Below, piece by piece: positions 1 through 7,073 of a DNA stretch of 16,498 nucleotides (positions are counted from its first letter, which is position 1; every line of letters begins with the position of its first letter). The notes under the pieces are model-generated. The model did no database searches and was not told where the DNA came from. It saw nothing but the letters and a program-made list of their open reading frames with translations. Source of the DNA: UBA668 sp038328705 (GTDB lineage Bacteria; Actinomycetota; Acidimicrobiia; Acidimicrobiales; Ilumatobacteraceae). The translations under genes were made by a program, and so were the position numbers. The stretch is from contig JBBQMG010000095.1 in the NCBI GenBank assembly GCA_038328705.1, forward strand, positions 1-16,498. The letters are read 5' to 3'.

Positions 1-540
1 CCGGAAGTCGTTGGCCTGCAGCAGCATGTAGCTGAACTCGGTGTACGAGATGCCGTGTTCGCTCTCGATTCGACTTCGCACCGAGTCCTTGGCGGTCATC
101 TGGTTGACCGTGAAGTGTTTGCCAACGTCGCGGAGGAACTCGAGCATCGAGATCGAGGCGGTCCAGTCGGCATTGTTCACCAGCGTTGCCTGGAACGGCC
201 CTGGCTCGAAGTCGAGCAGCTTGCTGAGTTGATCCTTGATGCAATCCACGTTGTGGCGCAACGTGGATTCGTCGAGCAGAGTGCGTTCCTCGCTTCTCCC
301 CCCAGGGTCGCCGCTCAGGCCGGTGGCTCCGCCCGCCAGCGGAAACGGCCGGTGACCGGCCAGCTGAAAGCGCCGCATGAACAGCTGGCCCACCAGGTGA
401 CCGACGTGCAGCGAATCCGCCGTGGGGTCGAAGCCGATGTAGAGCCCGATCGGCCCTTGCGCCAACCGTCCGCGCAGCGCGGCCAGGTCGGTGGTGTCGT
501 GGACCAAGCCACGCGCGTGCAGGTCGTCGAGCAGATCCAT
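1..540 (-). CDS. tyrS: Tyrosyl-tRNA synthetase, N-terminal part (cut by the window edge)
   Basis: Class I aminoacyl-tRNA synthetase that charges tRNA-Tyr with tyrosine in the cytoplasm. The reading frame is open from ATG 540-538 to the window edge (180 codons), so only the first part of the Rossmann catalytic domain is present. Visible family features are GLYIGFDPTADSLHVGH (about residues 32-48, with HVGH as the HIGH signature), the GGATGLSGDP segment, and NNADW with FTVNQM further on. The KMSKS motif and the S4 RNA-binding domain would lie outside the window. The start fits the usual bacterial TyrS N terminus (MDLLDDLHARGLV). It lies directly head-to-head with the DUF2332 gene and leaves no classical promoter space; no strong Shine-Dalgarno sequence precedes it. 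In several actinobacteria tyrS lies downstream of the arg operon, which supports the placement. Confidence 0.96.
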   Translation of the reverse strand, partial: MDLLDDLHARGLVHDTTDLAALRGRLAQGPIGLYIGFDPTADSLHVGHLVGQLFMRRFQLAGHRPFPLAGGATGLSGDPGGRSEERTLLDESTLRHNVDCIKDQLSKLLDFEPGPFQATLVNNADWTASISMLEFLRDVGKHFTVNQMTAKDSVRSRIESEHGISYTEFSYMLLQANDFR

Positions 541-1650
541 ATGGCAACCATGTTGCCAGCTCCGGTGACGCAACGCCGCCTCAGTAACGTGCAGCACGTG
601 CCTGATCTGTCAGTACTGCAGTTGCGCTTCCACCAGTTCGGCCGGACAACAGCCGCACGGGCGCCGCTGTACTCACGGCTCTCTGGCGCAATTGCTGACG
701 ATCCCTACGTCGTAGCCCTACTCACCTCGGCACCCGAGCAGCAGCGGATACCTGTGTTGTTGTTCGCCGCAGTTCACTCGCTGCTGCTGGCCGACGAGGG
801 GCCGGAGCTTGCCGCGTACTACCCGAACCTGGCCGCCACTCCCCTGACATCGGACCCGTACCCCACGTTCCGCAGCTTCGTGTTCGATCACGAGCAATCC
901 CTTCGCGACCTGATCTCCCAACGGAGCACGCAAACCAACGAGGTTGGTCGTTGTGCCAGCTTCCTGCCGGCACTGGGCCTGGTTGCCGACGAATGCGGAC
1001 CGCTCGCACTCGTCGACGTTGGCACCAGCGGCGGTCTCAATCTGCTGCTCGACCGCTACAGCTACCACTACCTCCCGGGCGGCACTGTCGGCGTGCCGTC
1101 AGAGGTCAACCTCACCTGCGCCACACGCGGCCACGTGCCGGTGCCCTCCGGCGTGCCTCCTATCGCAGCGGCCATCGGCATCGACCGCGACCCCATCGAC
1201 GTGAGCGACGATGAAGCGGCACGCTGGCTTGAGGCGTGTGTCTGGCCCGACCAACTCGAGCGCTTCGAACGGCTGGTCGCGGCGATCGCCATCGCCCGTA
1301 GCGATCCGCCGGATGTGCGCGTCGGCGACGCGATCGAAAATCTCGCCCCCACCATCGAGGAAGCCGCGCTGAGAGGTCACCCCGTTGTCACCACCAGCTG
1401 GGTGCTGAACTACCTCACCGGCGAGCAACGAACTCGATACGTGGACACGCTCGACACCATCGGCGGCACCCGCGATCTTTCATGGGTCATCGCCGAAAGC
1501 CCGGAGGTGACGCCGGAGCTGCCGGTGCCGAGCAACGAAAGCGACAGGCACTTGACGGTGCTCTCACTTGTGACATGGCGCAACGGTCAGCGAACAGCAC
1601 GCCGACTGGCAACGACACACCCGCATGGCTTCTGGATGCACTGGGAATGA
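541..1650 (+). CDS. DUF2332 family protein (function unknown)
   Basis: Intact gene of up to 369 residues. The sequence matches the actinobacterial DUF2332 family as I know it: an N-terminal LRFHQFGRTTAARAPLYSRL segment, then PYPTFRSFVFDH, then a glycine-rich ALVDVGTSGGLNLLLDRYSY core near residue 160, and a C terminus ending HGFWMHWE. The glycine-rich stretch resembles motif I of SAM-dependent methyltransferases, but catalysis is not established and I do not assign one. The start is uncertain. ATG 541 abuts the tyrS start codon exactly, ATG 550 is an alternative, and GTG 598 sits only a few residues before the conserved segment. None has a good Shine-Dalgarno sequence. The same frame stays open leftward across tyrS, but that is antisense to a clear gene and is not counted. 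The gene converges with the broken GAF gene to its right. Confidence 0.87.
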   Translation: MATMLPAPVTQRRLSNVQHVPDLSVLQLRFHQFGRTTAARAPLYSRLSGAIADDPYVVALLTSAPEQQRIPVLLFAAVHSLLLADEGPELAAYYPNLAATPLTSDPYPTFRSFVFDHEQSLRDLISQRSTQTNEVGRCASFLPALGLVADECGPLALVDVGTSGGLNLLLDRYSYHYLPGGTVGVPSEVNLTCATRGHVPVPSGVPPIAAAIGIDRDPIDVSDDEAARWLEACVWPDQLERFERLVAAIAIARSDPPDVRVGDAIENLAPTIEEAALRGHPVVTTSWVLNYLTGEQRTRYVDTLDTIGGTRDLSWVIAESPEVTPELPVPSNESDRHLTVLSLVTWRNGQRTARRLATTHPHGFWMHWE

Positions 1651-1753
1651 GACGTGGGGTGCCATCCACGGACGTTCGACAAGCGCTCGGCCCAGCAGGT
1701 CAACCGTGCGCTTCCAGACGCCACGACGCGGTGAGCACTAGGCGGAACCGGCC

Positions 1754-3045
1754 TCAGCCGATGCGATCGAGACGAAGTGGAGCGTCGCGCTCGTCGAGGC
1801 GACGTTTCAGCATCACCAGTCGAGTGTCGAGGTTGTCGCGGAAACCGGGGAGTTCCAATGAGCGATCGAGCCTGAGCTCCTTGTTGGCAAACTCTGTCTG
1901 ACCGGTCTGCACGTGGCGCTGCAACACTGACCACAGGATTCGACCGGCGACGCCCCGAATGAGGTACTCGCCGTCGAGGAAGATGCTGCCATCCTCGGCA
2001 AAGAAGTGAATGTGGGTCTCACCGCTCAATGTTGCCGGCGCAGCGAGCGATGCCTGCCCCGCTCGCTCGGTCATCTCCGCGTGGGACCGCTCGACATCGA
2101 CCATCTGCGCGAGCAACGCTGCCACCACTGTGAGGACCGACTCGTCCTCCTCCTCGAAGGCGAGGGAGAGCGGGCTTTCGACGACGAGCACGCCGACCAA
2201 CTCACCCCGAACCATGGCAGGCACCGCGATCCTGCTCTGCGCATCGAGCAGCGTTGGCAACGGCACATCGATGCCAACGGACCGATGCCGTCGCTCGAAC
2301 GACTGACGCACAGAACGCGAGTACTTGTTGATGTGTCGAAGCTGGCCGGCCCTCACCGGCCGGCAGTGTCGGCCGCCGCGCCGGCCACGCCCTCGCCCAC
2401 CTCGACCTCTGAGCCCACGCCCTCGTACGGGAACCCGTGACTGGCGATCGCGAACAACCGCGTTCCCGCTTCGCCGAGCAGCATGACCGACGAGTGTCGG
2501 TGACCCAACAGATCGTCGAGCACCGCCAGCGCCACATCAATGAGGCTCTCGAGGTCTGCGCAACGGCTCATCCTCGACGCCAGTTCAGCCGACGCAGCAA
2601 GCATCATCGAATGATCGTGGGCCCGGTCGTCGACAGGACGAGGAGCCTCGTAGACCACCTCGATCTCCTCGACATGAAGGACGTCGGCGGATCGCAGCCG
2701 AAAGATGTCATGCATGCCGGCCAGCGCGGCCACCTTGTCGACGTCGTCGCGCAACCGCTCGAACACAGGACCGCGACGATCCGTTCGTTCGTAGCGGATA
2801 GCCAGGCGGTACTCGGAGAAGCTGACGGGGTCCAGGAGGCTCAGCGAGGCACGCGGGTTCTCGGCGAGGTTGCGTGAGGTCTTCGACATGAACTGATTCG
2901 GGAGAGCGACGCGTTCTCCGTCGACCTGGTGCACGGCCGAGAGATAGGTGATGTTGGGAAGACCGGCAGCATTCACCGGGCGATCACGGCAGGGACGCGG
3001 CCATCGAAGCACCTCCTCAATGCCGCATGTAAACTCGGTCGTCAC
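1754..3045 (-). pseudogene. PNPOx-like / GAF / winged-helix-like fusion protein, frameshifted
   Basis: Read across frames this gives one protein of about 430 residues. First comes a flavin/heme split-barrel (pyridoxamine-phosphate-oxidase-like) domain with VPAVIARVNAAGLPNITYLS and VALPNQFMSKTSRNL, then a GAF domain (AQSRIAVPAMVRGELVGVLV), then a C-terminal part with FLDGEYLIRGVAGRILW that looks winged-helix-like. The frame is broken in three places. Near 3005 EEVL joins DGRVPAVIAR (net +1 or -2). Near 2976 one G is missing before VNAAG. Near 2355 VAGAAADTAG joins VRAGQLRHINKYS after loss of one base. The TGA at 1754-1756 may replace an Arg codon, because GRFRLVLTASWRLEAHG follows in frame to a stop at 1700. 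The proposed start is GTG 3045, inside the 3' end of the preceding gene. Domain names rest on recalled family sequences. Ligand and target are unknown; redox or signal sensing is inference. Confidence 0.75.
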
Positions 3046-3525
3046 ACGCCGGCTCCGCCGAGAGGGGGGCGCCAGCAGATGGGCCTGGCGTCTGGTCGAA
3101 CGTCGCCTCGACTTCCACGATGCACGCGACCACACTGCGCTCGGACCAGGGTCGGATCACCGCGAGCTGATCGCCATCAGTCCTGTGAATGTCGTTGGTG
3201 AGGTCGCTGGAGTACTGCACCCGCTTGGCCTCGTCGACCTCGTTGACCGGCTGCAGATGCACGACGCGTCCCTTCAGCTGTACGGAACTCAAGTTGGGCA
3301 CAGAGGCAGCCGTGATCGCAACGGGGGCATTCGGCTGCAGGTTGTCGAGCGTGGTTGCGTCGTCGGCGTCGACCAGCAATCTCACGCGCACTGGTTCGCC
3401 GTCCATCACCGTCAGGCCATATCCGCGCGAGGCGTGCGGCCGCCCGGTCGAGTCCGCGCCCCCACCAACAATGCGCAGCCGGAGTGGAGCATTCGGATCA
3501 GCGCCTCGTCGAACACGCTCCCCAT
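3017..3525 (-). pseudogene. PNPOx-like split-barrel protein, single frameshift near the N terminus
   Basis: Small pyridoxamine 5'-phosphate oxidase-like protein. The N terminus MGSVFDEALIRMLHSGCALL lies in one frame. The remainder (STGRPHASRGYGLTVMDG, DADDATTLDNL, VQLKGRVVHLQPVNEVDEAK and the family-typical end FDQTPGPSAGAP) lies in another. The switch is around 3456-3461, within the run CCGCGCCCCC on the plus strand, where one base appears to be missing. The start could be ATG 3525, but GAAGGAG abuts it directly. GTG 3516 would have AAGGAG at a normal 9-nt spacing. The gene overlaps the GAF fusion gene, so the two look like an operon of two split-barrel proteins. Such proteins bind FMN, heme or F420 depending on subgroup; the cofactor here cannot be told. 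The current sequence would give only a short truncated peptide. Confidence 0.75.
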
Positions 3526-3668
3526 CTCCTTCGTACAGCGTTGGCTCCCGCAGGTAGCGGTTTCTTAGCAATTGCGTACTGACTTCTTCGGAGCGACGTG
3601 CTGCCACATCAGCGCACGATTGGCGGCGTCGCCACGAGCGACCCGACCAACACAAGAAGGAGGCACAA
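3526..3668 (+). other. Divergent intergenic region between the split-barrel operon and the hemerythrin gene
   Basis: 143 bp separating oppositely oriented genes, so promoters for both should lie here. I see no hexamer pair close enough to consensus to call one. The only clear element is the Shine-Dalgarno sequence AAGAAGGAGG at 3654-3663, 5 nt before ATG 3669. Confidence 0.4.
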
Positions 3669-4367
3669 ATGACCATCCTCGAACCCTCCACCACGCAGCG
3701 CCTACGCCCGGTGGCCTTCGACCTCTACCGCGACATTCACAAGGCCATCTGCATCGAACTTTTCGCAGCGGTTGGTGAAGCAGGTCGTCTCGATCCCGCC
3801 GATGAGTGCGGCGTGGCCGCACTCGGCGACCAGGTTCGCCAAGTAGTGCGGTTCCTGCTGGAGCACGCCGAGAACGAGGACGGCGCAATCCAGCCGGTGC
3901 TCGAGCTGAATTTCCCCGCACTCGCCGCTCGCGTCGAGGCGGATCACCACACGCCCGATACCCGCATGGAGAGCCTCATCACACTGGCTGACGAGGTTCG
4001 CCAGGCGACGTCGCGCCGAGCATTGGTGAACGAGTTGTACATCGAACTGGCGGCCTTCACGAGCGACTACCTGCGGCACCAGGACTTCGAAGAGTGCGAG
4101 GTGAGCCAAGCGTTGGAGTCGGCCGTCGGCTTCGAAGGCTTGCTGGCGATCCACGGCTCGATCATCGGTCAGATGCCACCGCAGGAACTGATTGCCAGCT
4201 TGTCATTGATGTTCCCGGCGATGAACGTCGACGACCGTACCGACCTGCTCGGCGGTATGCGCGCCACGGCGCCTGCCGAGGTGTTCAGCGGCGTGTGGAG
4301 CCTCGCCAAGTCGGTGCTGACGTCCGACGAACACCGCGCCGTGGCTGTCCGCCTCGGCCTCACCTGA
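3669..4367 (+). CDS. Hemerythrin HHE-domain protein
   Basis: Intact 232-residue cytoplasmic protein with no signal peptide or membrane segment. Metal-ligand spacing fits a hemerythrin-like four-helix bundle: His24 (RDIHKA), His66-x3-Glu70 (EHAENE), His93/His94 (ADHH) and His137-x3-Glu141 (RHQDFE). This predicts a diiron site. Proteins of this class bind oxygen or NO or protect against oxidative stress; which applies here is not visible. A C-terminal tail of about 75 residues (GQMPPQELIASLSLMFPAMN, later DEHRAVAVRLGL) follows the bundle and may be a separate helical module. The strong Shine-Dalgarno AAGGAGG supports ATG 3669. The gene diverges from the two split-barrel genes and precedes the secreted-protein gene by 67 nt, so those two may be co-transcribed. 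It is the only undamaged gene of this accessory block. Confidence 0.85.
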   Translation: MTILEPSTTQRLRPVAFDLYRDIHKAICIELFAAVGEAGRLDPADECGVAALGDQVRQVVRFLLEHAENEDGAIQPVLELNFPALAARVEADHHTPDTRMESLITLADEVRQATSRRALVNELYIELAAFTSDYLRHQDFEECEVSQALESAVGFEGLLAIHGSIIGQMPPQELIASLSLMFPAMNVDDRTDLLGGMRATAPAEVFSGVWSLAKSVLTSDEHRAVAVRLGLT

Positions 4368-4390
4368 TCCATCTCGCCTCACCACACATC

Positions 4391-4425
4391 AACCAACAAC
4401 CAACAACCAACAACCAACAACCAAG
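4391..4425 (+). repeat. Tandem heptamer repeat (AACCAAC)x5 in a 5' leader
   Basis: Four exact copies of AACCAAC followed by a fifth, AACCAAG, which runs straight into the Shine-Dalgarno AAGGAG (4423-4428) of the secreted-protein gene starting at 4435. The repeat is C/A-only, so it should be unstructured in mRNA, and it is prone to slipped-strand copy-number change. Seven is not a multiple of three, but the repeat is untranslated, so changes would alter leader length rather than frame. Confidence 0.9.
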
Positions 4426-4434
4426 GAGCCAACA

Positions 4435-5021
4435 ATGAAAATCATCACCCGACACACCACCCGCCGCGCCGGAGTGTTCGCCGCCGTCGCCCTGTGCATC
4501 GCTCTGCTCGGCGGTCACCTCACCGCCCAGGCCCACGAGGGTCCCACAGCGACGATTCGTCGGCGCGCCTGACCAGCGCCCAACGCACGGTCGTCCGCGA
4601 GGCCACCTCTCGATATCGAAACGTCGACACGGCAATCGCAGAGGGCTACATGCCAACCGAAAACTGCTCTGCGCTACCCGGCGTCGGGGGATGGGCTACC
4701 ACTTCGTCAACCCGGTGCTGGCCTCCGATGCCCGCATCGACCCCACCCAGCCCGAGATCCTGCTGCACACCAAGGACGCGAAGGGACGGTTTCAGCTCGC
4801 CGGGCTCGAGTGGTTCATGGCCGACGGCGACCAGGACCTCTCCACCGACGGCGACCGACCGACCGACACTGTTCGGAAACCCGTTCGATGGTCCGATGCC
4901 GGGTCACGAGCCCGGCATGCCGAACCACTTCGATCTCCACGCCTGGGTGTACGTGAACAACCCGAGCGGCGAGCTCAGCGCCTGGAACCCAAAGGTCGCC
5001 TGCCCATCGCCGGCGGTCTGA
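4435..5021 (+). pseudogene. Secreted hypothetical protein, three frameshifts
   Basis: ATG 4435 follows AAGGAG by 6 nt and opens a clear signal peptide: basic MKIITRHTTRRAG, a hydrophobic VFAAVALCIALLGG, and a probable cleavage after AQA just before HEGP. In its own frame the product ends after 45 residues at TGA 4570-4572. Three frame switches restore a protein of about 195 residues. At 4543-4545 CCC lacks one base, joining HEGP to HSDDSSARLTSAQR. At 4686-4690 GGGGG lacks one G, joining LPGVGG to MGYHFVNPVLASD. At 4853-4867 a (GACC)n run has a net +1 (for example a 4-nt duplication), joining DGDRPT to LFGNPFDGPMPGHEPGMP. The protein ends HFDLHAWVYVNNPSGELSAW then NPKVACP. The mature part is rich in His, Asp and Pro with two Cys. 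I recall similar secreted actinobacterial proteins of unknown function; metal binding is only a guess. Confidence 0.72.
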
Positions 5022-5035
5022 CCAATCGCAAGTCG

Positions 5036-5066
5036 GCCGGGATGGACCATCTTGGTCCGTCCCGGC
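5036..5066 (+). terminator. Strong hairpin between convergent transcripts, probable terminator
   Basis: A 14-bp stem (5036-5049 with 5053-5066, one G-U pair at 5043/5059) closes a 3-nt loop: GCCGGGATGGACCA, TCT, TGGTCCGTCCCGGC. It lies 14 nt after the secreted-protein stop and about 100 nt beyond the argH stop on the other strand. No T-run follows on either strand, so it would be an atypical, U-poor terminator as often seen in high-GC actinobacteria. Confidence 0.6.
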
Positions 5067-5136
5067 TGTCGCGCGGGCACCGTTTCTCGGGAGAGCTACC
5101 GGCACACGGCCATGCAGTTCACGAAGAAAGGGATCA

Positions 5137-5164
5137 GATCCGAAGCATCGCTACGGATCCGAAG
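5137..5164. repeat. Short direct repeat GATCCGAAG x2
   Basis: GATCCGAAG occurs at 5137-5145 and 5156-5164, 10 bp apart, just downstream of argH. GATCCG and CGGATC also form a 6-bp inverted pair, a weak candidate argH 3'-end hairpin. It may be chance. Confidence 0.35.
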
Positions 5165-5169
5165 TACCA

Positions 5170-6594
5170 CTACAGGCCTTCGGCCAACCCGCCGCCAAGG
5201 GCTGCCTGCAGCTGCGCAAGCTTGGTACGGAAGCGGCCGAGCTGAATTACCACGGCGGCCGGGCCGGCGCCGCCCGGAGTGGTGCGCCGCTGAACAGCCA
5301 CGCCGGGTGCCACCAGTGCTGCCGCATCAGGCCCCAATTCAGGGTCTGCAATCACCAGCTCGCGGAAGGTGCCCTCGCCAGCGAGATGCCGACGAACCAG
5401 CACGCCCACGATCGCGTGCGCATCGCGGAACGGCGTGCCGCGCTGTACGAGCCATTCGGCAAGGTCGGTGGCCGAACCTGTCTCGGAGTCTGCCGCGGCC
5501 TGCATGCGCTCCGGGATCCACGTGGTGGTGGCGATCATGCCGGCCATCGCTCCCAGCGCCAGCGAAATCTGGTCGACCGCGTCGAACAGCGGCTCCTTGT
5601 CCTCTTGATAGTCACGGTTGTAGGAGAGCGGAAGGCCCTTCATCGTCGCGAGGAAGCCGGTGAGATTGCCGATCAGGCGTCCTGCCTTGCCTCGCGCAAG
5701 CTCGGCGATGTCGGGATTCTTCTTCTGGGGCAGCATCGAGGAGCCGGTGGCGTACCCGTCGTCGAGCGTGGCGAAGCCGAACTCTTCCGTCGTCCACAGC
5801 ACGAACTCCTCGCCGATGCGTGACAGGTTGATGCCGACGAGCGTCAGTGCGAACAGAGCCTCCGCCACGTGGTCGCGAGACCCAACAGCATCCAGCGAGT
5901 TCTCGAATCGAGCGGCGAAGCCCAACTCGTGCGCCGTGAAGTCCGGGTCGAGTGGCAACGATGAGCCGGCAAGGGCGCCCGCACCGAGCGGAGACACATC
6001 GATGCGCTCCAGCGCGTCGAACAGTCGCTCGACATCGCGCGACAGCGCCCAACCGTGCGCGAGAAGGTGATGGGCCAGCAACACGGGCTGGGCCCGCTGC
6101 AGATGCGTGTAGCCAGGCAGATACACGTCGCCGGCGTCGACGGCCCGCTGCAGCAGCACTTGCTGCAGGTCCACAATTCGCTGAGCAACACGCAGCAGTT
6201 CGCGCTTGAGCCAGCGTCGAACATCCATGGCGGACTGGTCGTTGCGGCTACGACCGGTGTGCAGCTTTGCACCGGCCGGCCCGGCCAATTCAGTGACGCG
6301 CCGCTCGATCGCTGTGTGAATGTCTTCGTCGCTGACGACGAAGTGGAACGTGCCCCCGGACATCTCCTTGGCGACCAGGTCGAGGGCCGCAATTATCGCA
6401 TCCCCCTCGACTTCGGTGATGATGCCGACATGAACGAGGCCGCGGACGTGCGCGACCGAACCAGCGATATCGTCCGGCCAAAGACGCTTGTCGAACGACA
6501 AGCTCTCGGTATAGGCCATCAGCTCGGCAGCGGGGCCGCCCTCGAAGCGGCCGTGCCACAACGCCTTGCCGGTCTCGCCGGATAGTTCACTCAC
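5170..6594 (-). CDS. argH: Argininosuccinate lyase
   Basis: Splits argininosuccinate into arginine and fumarate, the last step of arginine synthesis. The 474-residue length is normal for the fumarase/aspartase superfamily. N-terminal WHGRFEGGPAAELMAYTESL, then KLHTGRSRNDQSAMDVR near residue 105, then LPGYTHLQRAQPVLLAHHLL near 150 and the flexible signature loop GSSMLPQKKNPDIAELARGK near 285 are all present. The catalytic Ser should be in the GSSM loop. ATG 6594 overlaps the argR stop by 4 nt (ATGA), so it is translationally coupled as the last gene of the operon. argG, which commonly precedes argH in actinobacteria, is missing here, so the substrate-forming enzyme must be encoded elsewhere. 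It ends in QAALGGGLAEGL at 5170. Confidence 0.97.
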   Translation of the reverse strand: MSELSGETGKALWHGRFEGGPAAELMAYTESLSFDKRLWPDDIAGSVAHVRGLVHVGIITEVEGDAIIAALDLVAKEMSGGTFHFVVSDEDIHTAIERRVTELAGPAGAKLHTGRSRNDQSAMDVRRWLKRELLRVAQRIVDLQQVLLQRAVDAGDVYLPGYTHLQRAQPVLLAHHLLAHGWALSRDVERLFDALERIDVSPLGAGALAGSSLPLDPDFTAHELGFAARFENSLDAVGSRDHVAEALFALTLVGINLSRIGEEFVLWTTEEFGFATLDDGYATGSSMLPQKKNPDIAELARGKAGRLIGNLTGFLATMKGLPLSYNRDYQEDKEPLFDAVDQISLALGAMAGMIATTTWIPERMQAAADSETGSATDLAEWLVQRGTPFRDAHAIVGVLVRRHLAGEGTFRELVIADPELGPDAAALVAPGVAVQRRTTPGGAGPAAVVIQLGRFRTKLAQLQAALGGGLAEGL

Positions 6595-7058
6595 GACAGT
6601 CCCGCCACGTCACGAAGGCGGGCCGACAATGCCTCGCCACCCATTGTTTCCTCAGCCACACACAGCAACGTATCGTCGCCCGCGACAGTGCCCAGCAGTC
6701 CGTCAATTCCGCTGCGATCGAGCGCCGAGGCGACCACGTGGGCACAGCCGGGAGGCGTCCGCAAGATCACCAGATTGCCCGAGCACTTGACCTCCGCTAC
6801 CCACTCACCCAAGACGCGGCGGAGCTGATCTTCTGGCGCCAACCGCGCTGGCTCGAATTCCGGGATGGCGTAGACCGTCTCGCCACCGGGCACCCGAACT
6901 TTGACAGCGCCGAGATCTTCGAGGTCACGCGACACCGTGGCTTGTGTCGCCGCGATGCCCTCCACTGCGAGCAGATCGACGAGCTGTGGCTGGTTGGAGA
7001 CCGCATGCTTCATGACGAGCTTCGAGATGGTCTGTTGGCGTTGAACTTTCGAACTCAT
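6591..7058 (-). CDS. argR: Arginine repressor ArgR
   Basis: Arginine-responsive hexameric regulator, 155 residues, the usual length. The N-terminal winged helix-turn-helix carries LVDLLAVEGIAATQATVSRD (about residues 27-46; TQATVSRDL is the recognition-helix signature). The C-terminal oligomerisation and arginine-binding domain carries GNLVILRTPPGCAHVVASAL and LGTVAGDDTLLCV (about residues 95-133), with the conserved GDD contact to arginine. It lies inside the operon it should control, 15 nt after argF and overlapping argH by 4 nt. The start ATG 7058 (MSSKVQRQQTI) has only a weak GGGG upstream. The likely target is the palindrome in front of argC, which would make the operon autoregulated. 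Confidence 0.96.
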   Translation of the reverse strand: MSSKVQRQQTISKLVMKHAVSNQPQLVDLLAVEGIAATQATVSRDLEDLGAVKVRVPGGETVYAIPEFEPARLAPEDQLRRVLGEWVAEVKCSGNLVILRTPPGCAHVVASALDRSGIDGLLGTVAGDDTLLCVAEETMGGEALSARLRDVAGLS

Positions 7059-7073
7059 GACAGCGACCCCATG

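Noticed and set aside
55..540. Leftward extension of the DUF2332 reading frame
   Set aside because: It is antisense to the clear N-terminal part of TyrS, and the added text matches no DUF2332 features.
1651..1680. Hairpin after the DUF2332 stop
   Set aside because: The ACGTGG/CCAC-G-ACGT pairing is short and bulged, with no T-run; not distinguishable from chance.
2984..3004. ATG at 3004 behind GAGGAGG as the start of the GAF fusion gene
   Set aside because: It yields only MAASLP before a stop. The adjacent frame reads DGRVPAVIAR, which fits the split-barrel family better and continues from a GTG at 3045.
4391..4425. CRISPR-like or mobile-element repeat
   Set aside because: The unit is 7 bp with no spacers and no terminal inverted repeats; it is a simple tandem repeat.
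5067..5169. Small gene or gene remnant after the hairpin
   Set aside because: Short open stretches exist but show no ribosome binding site and no recognisable protein text.
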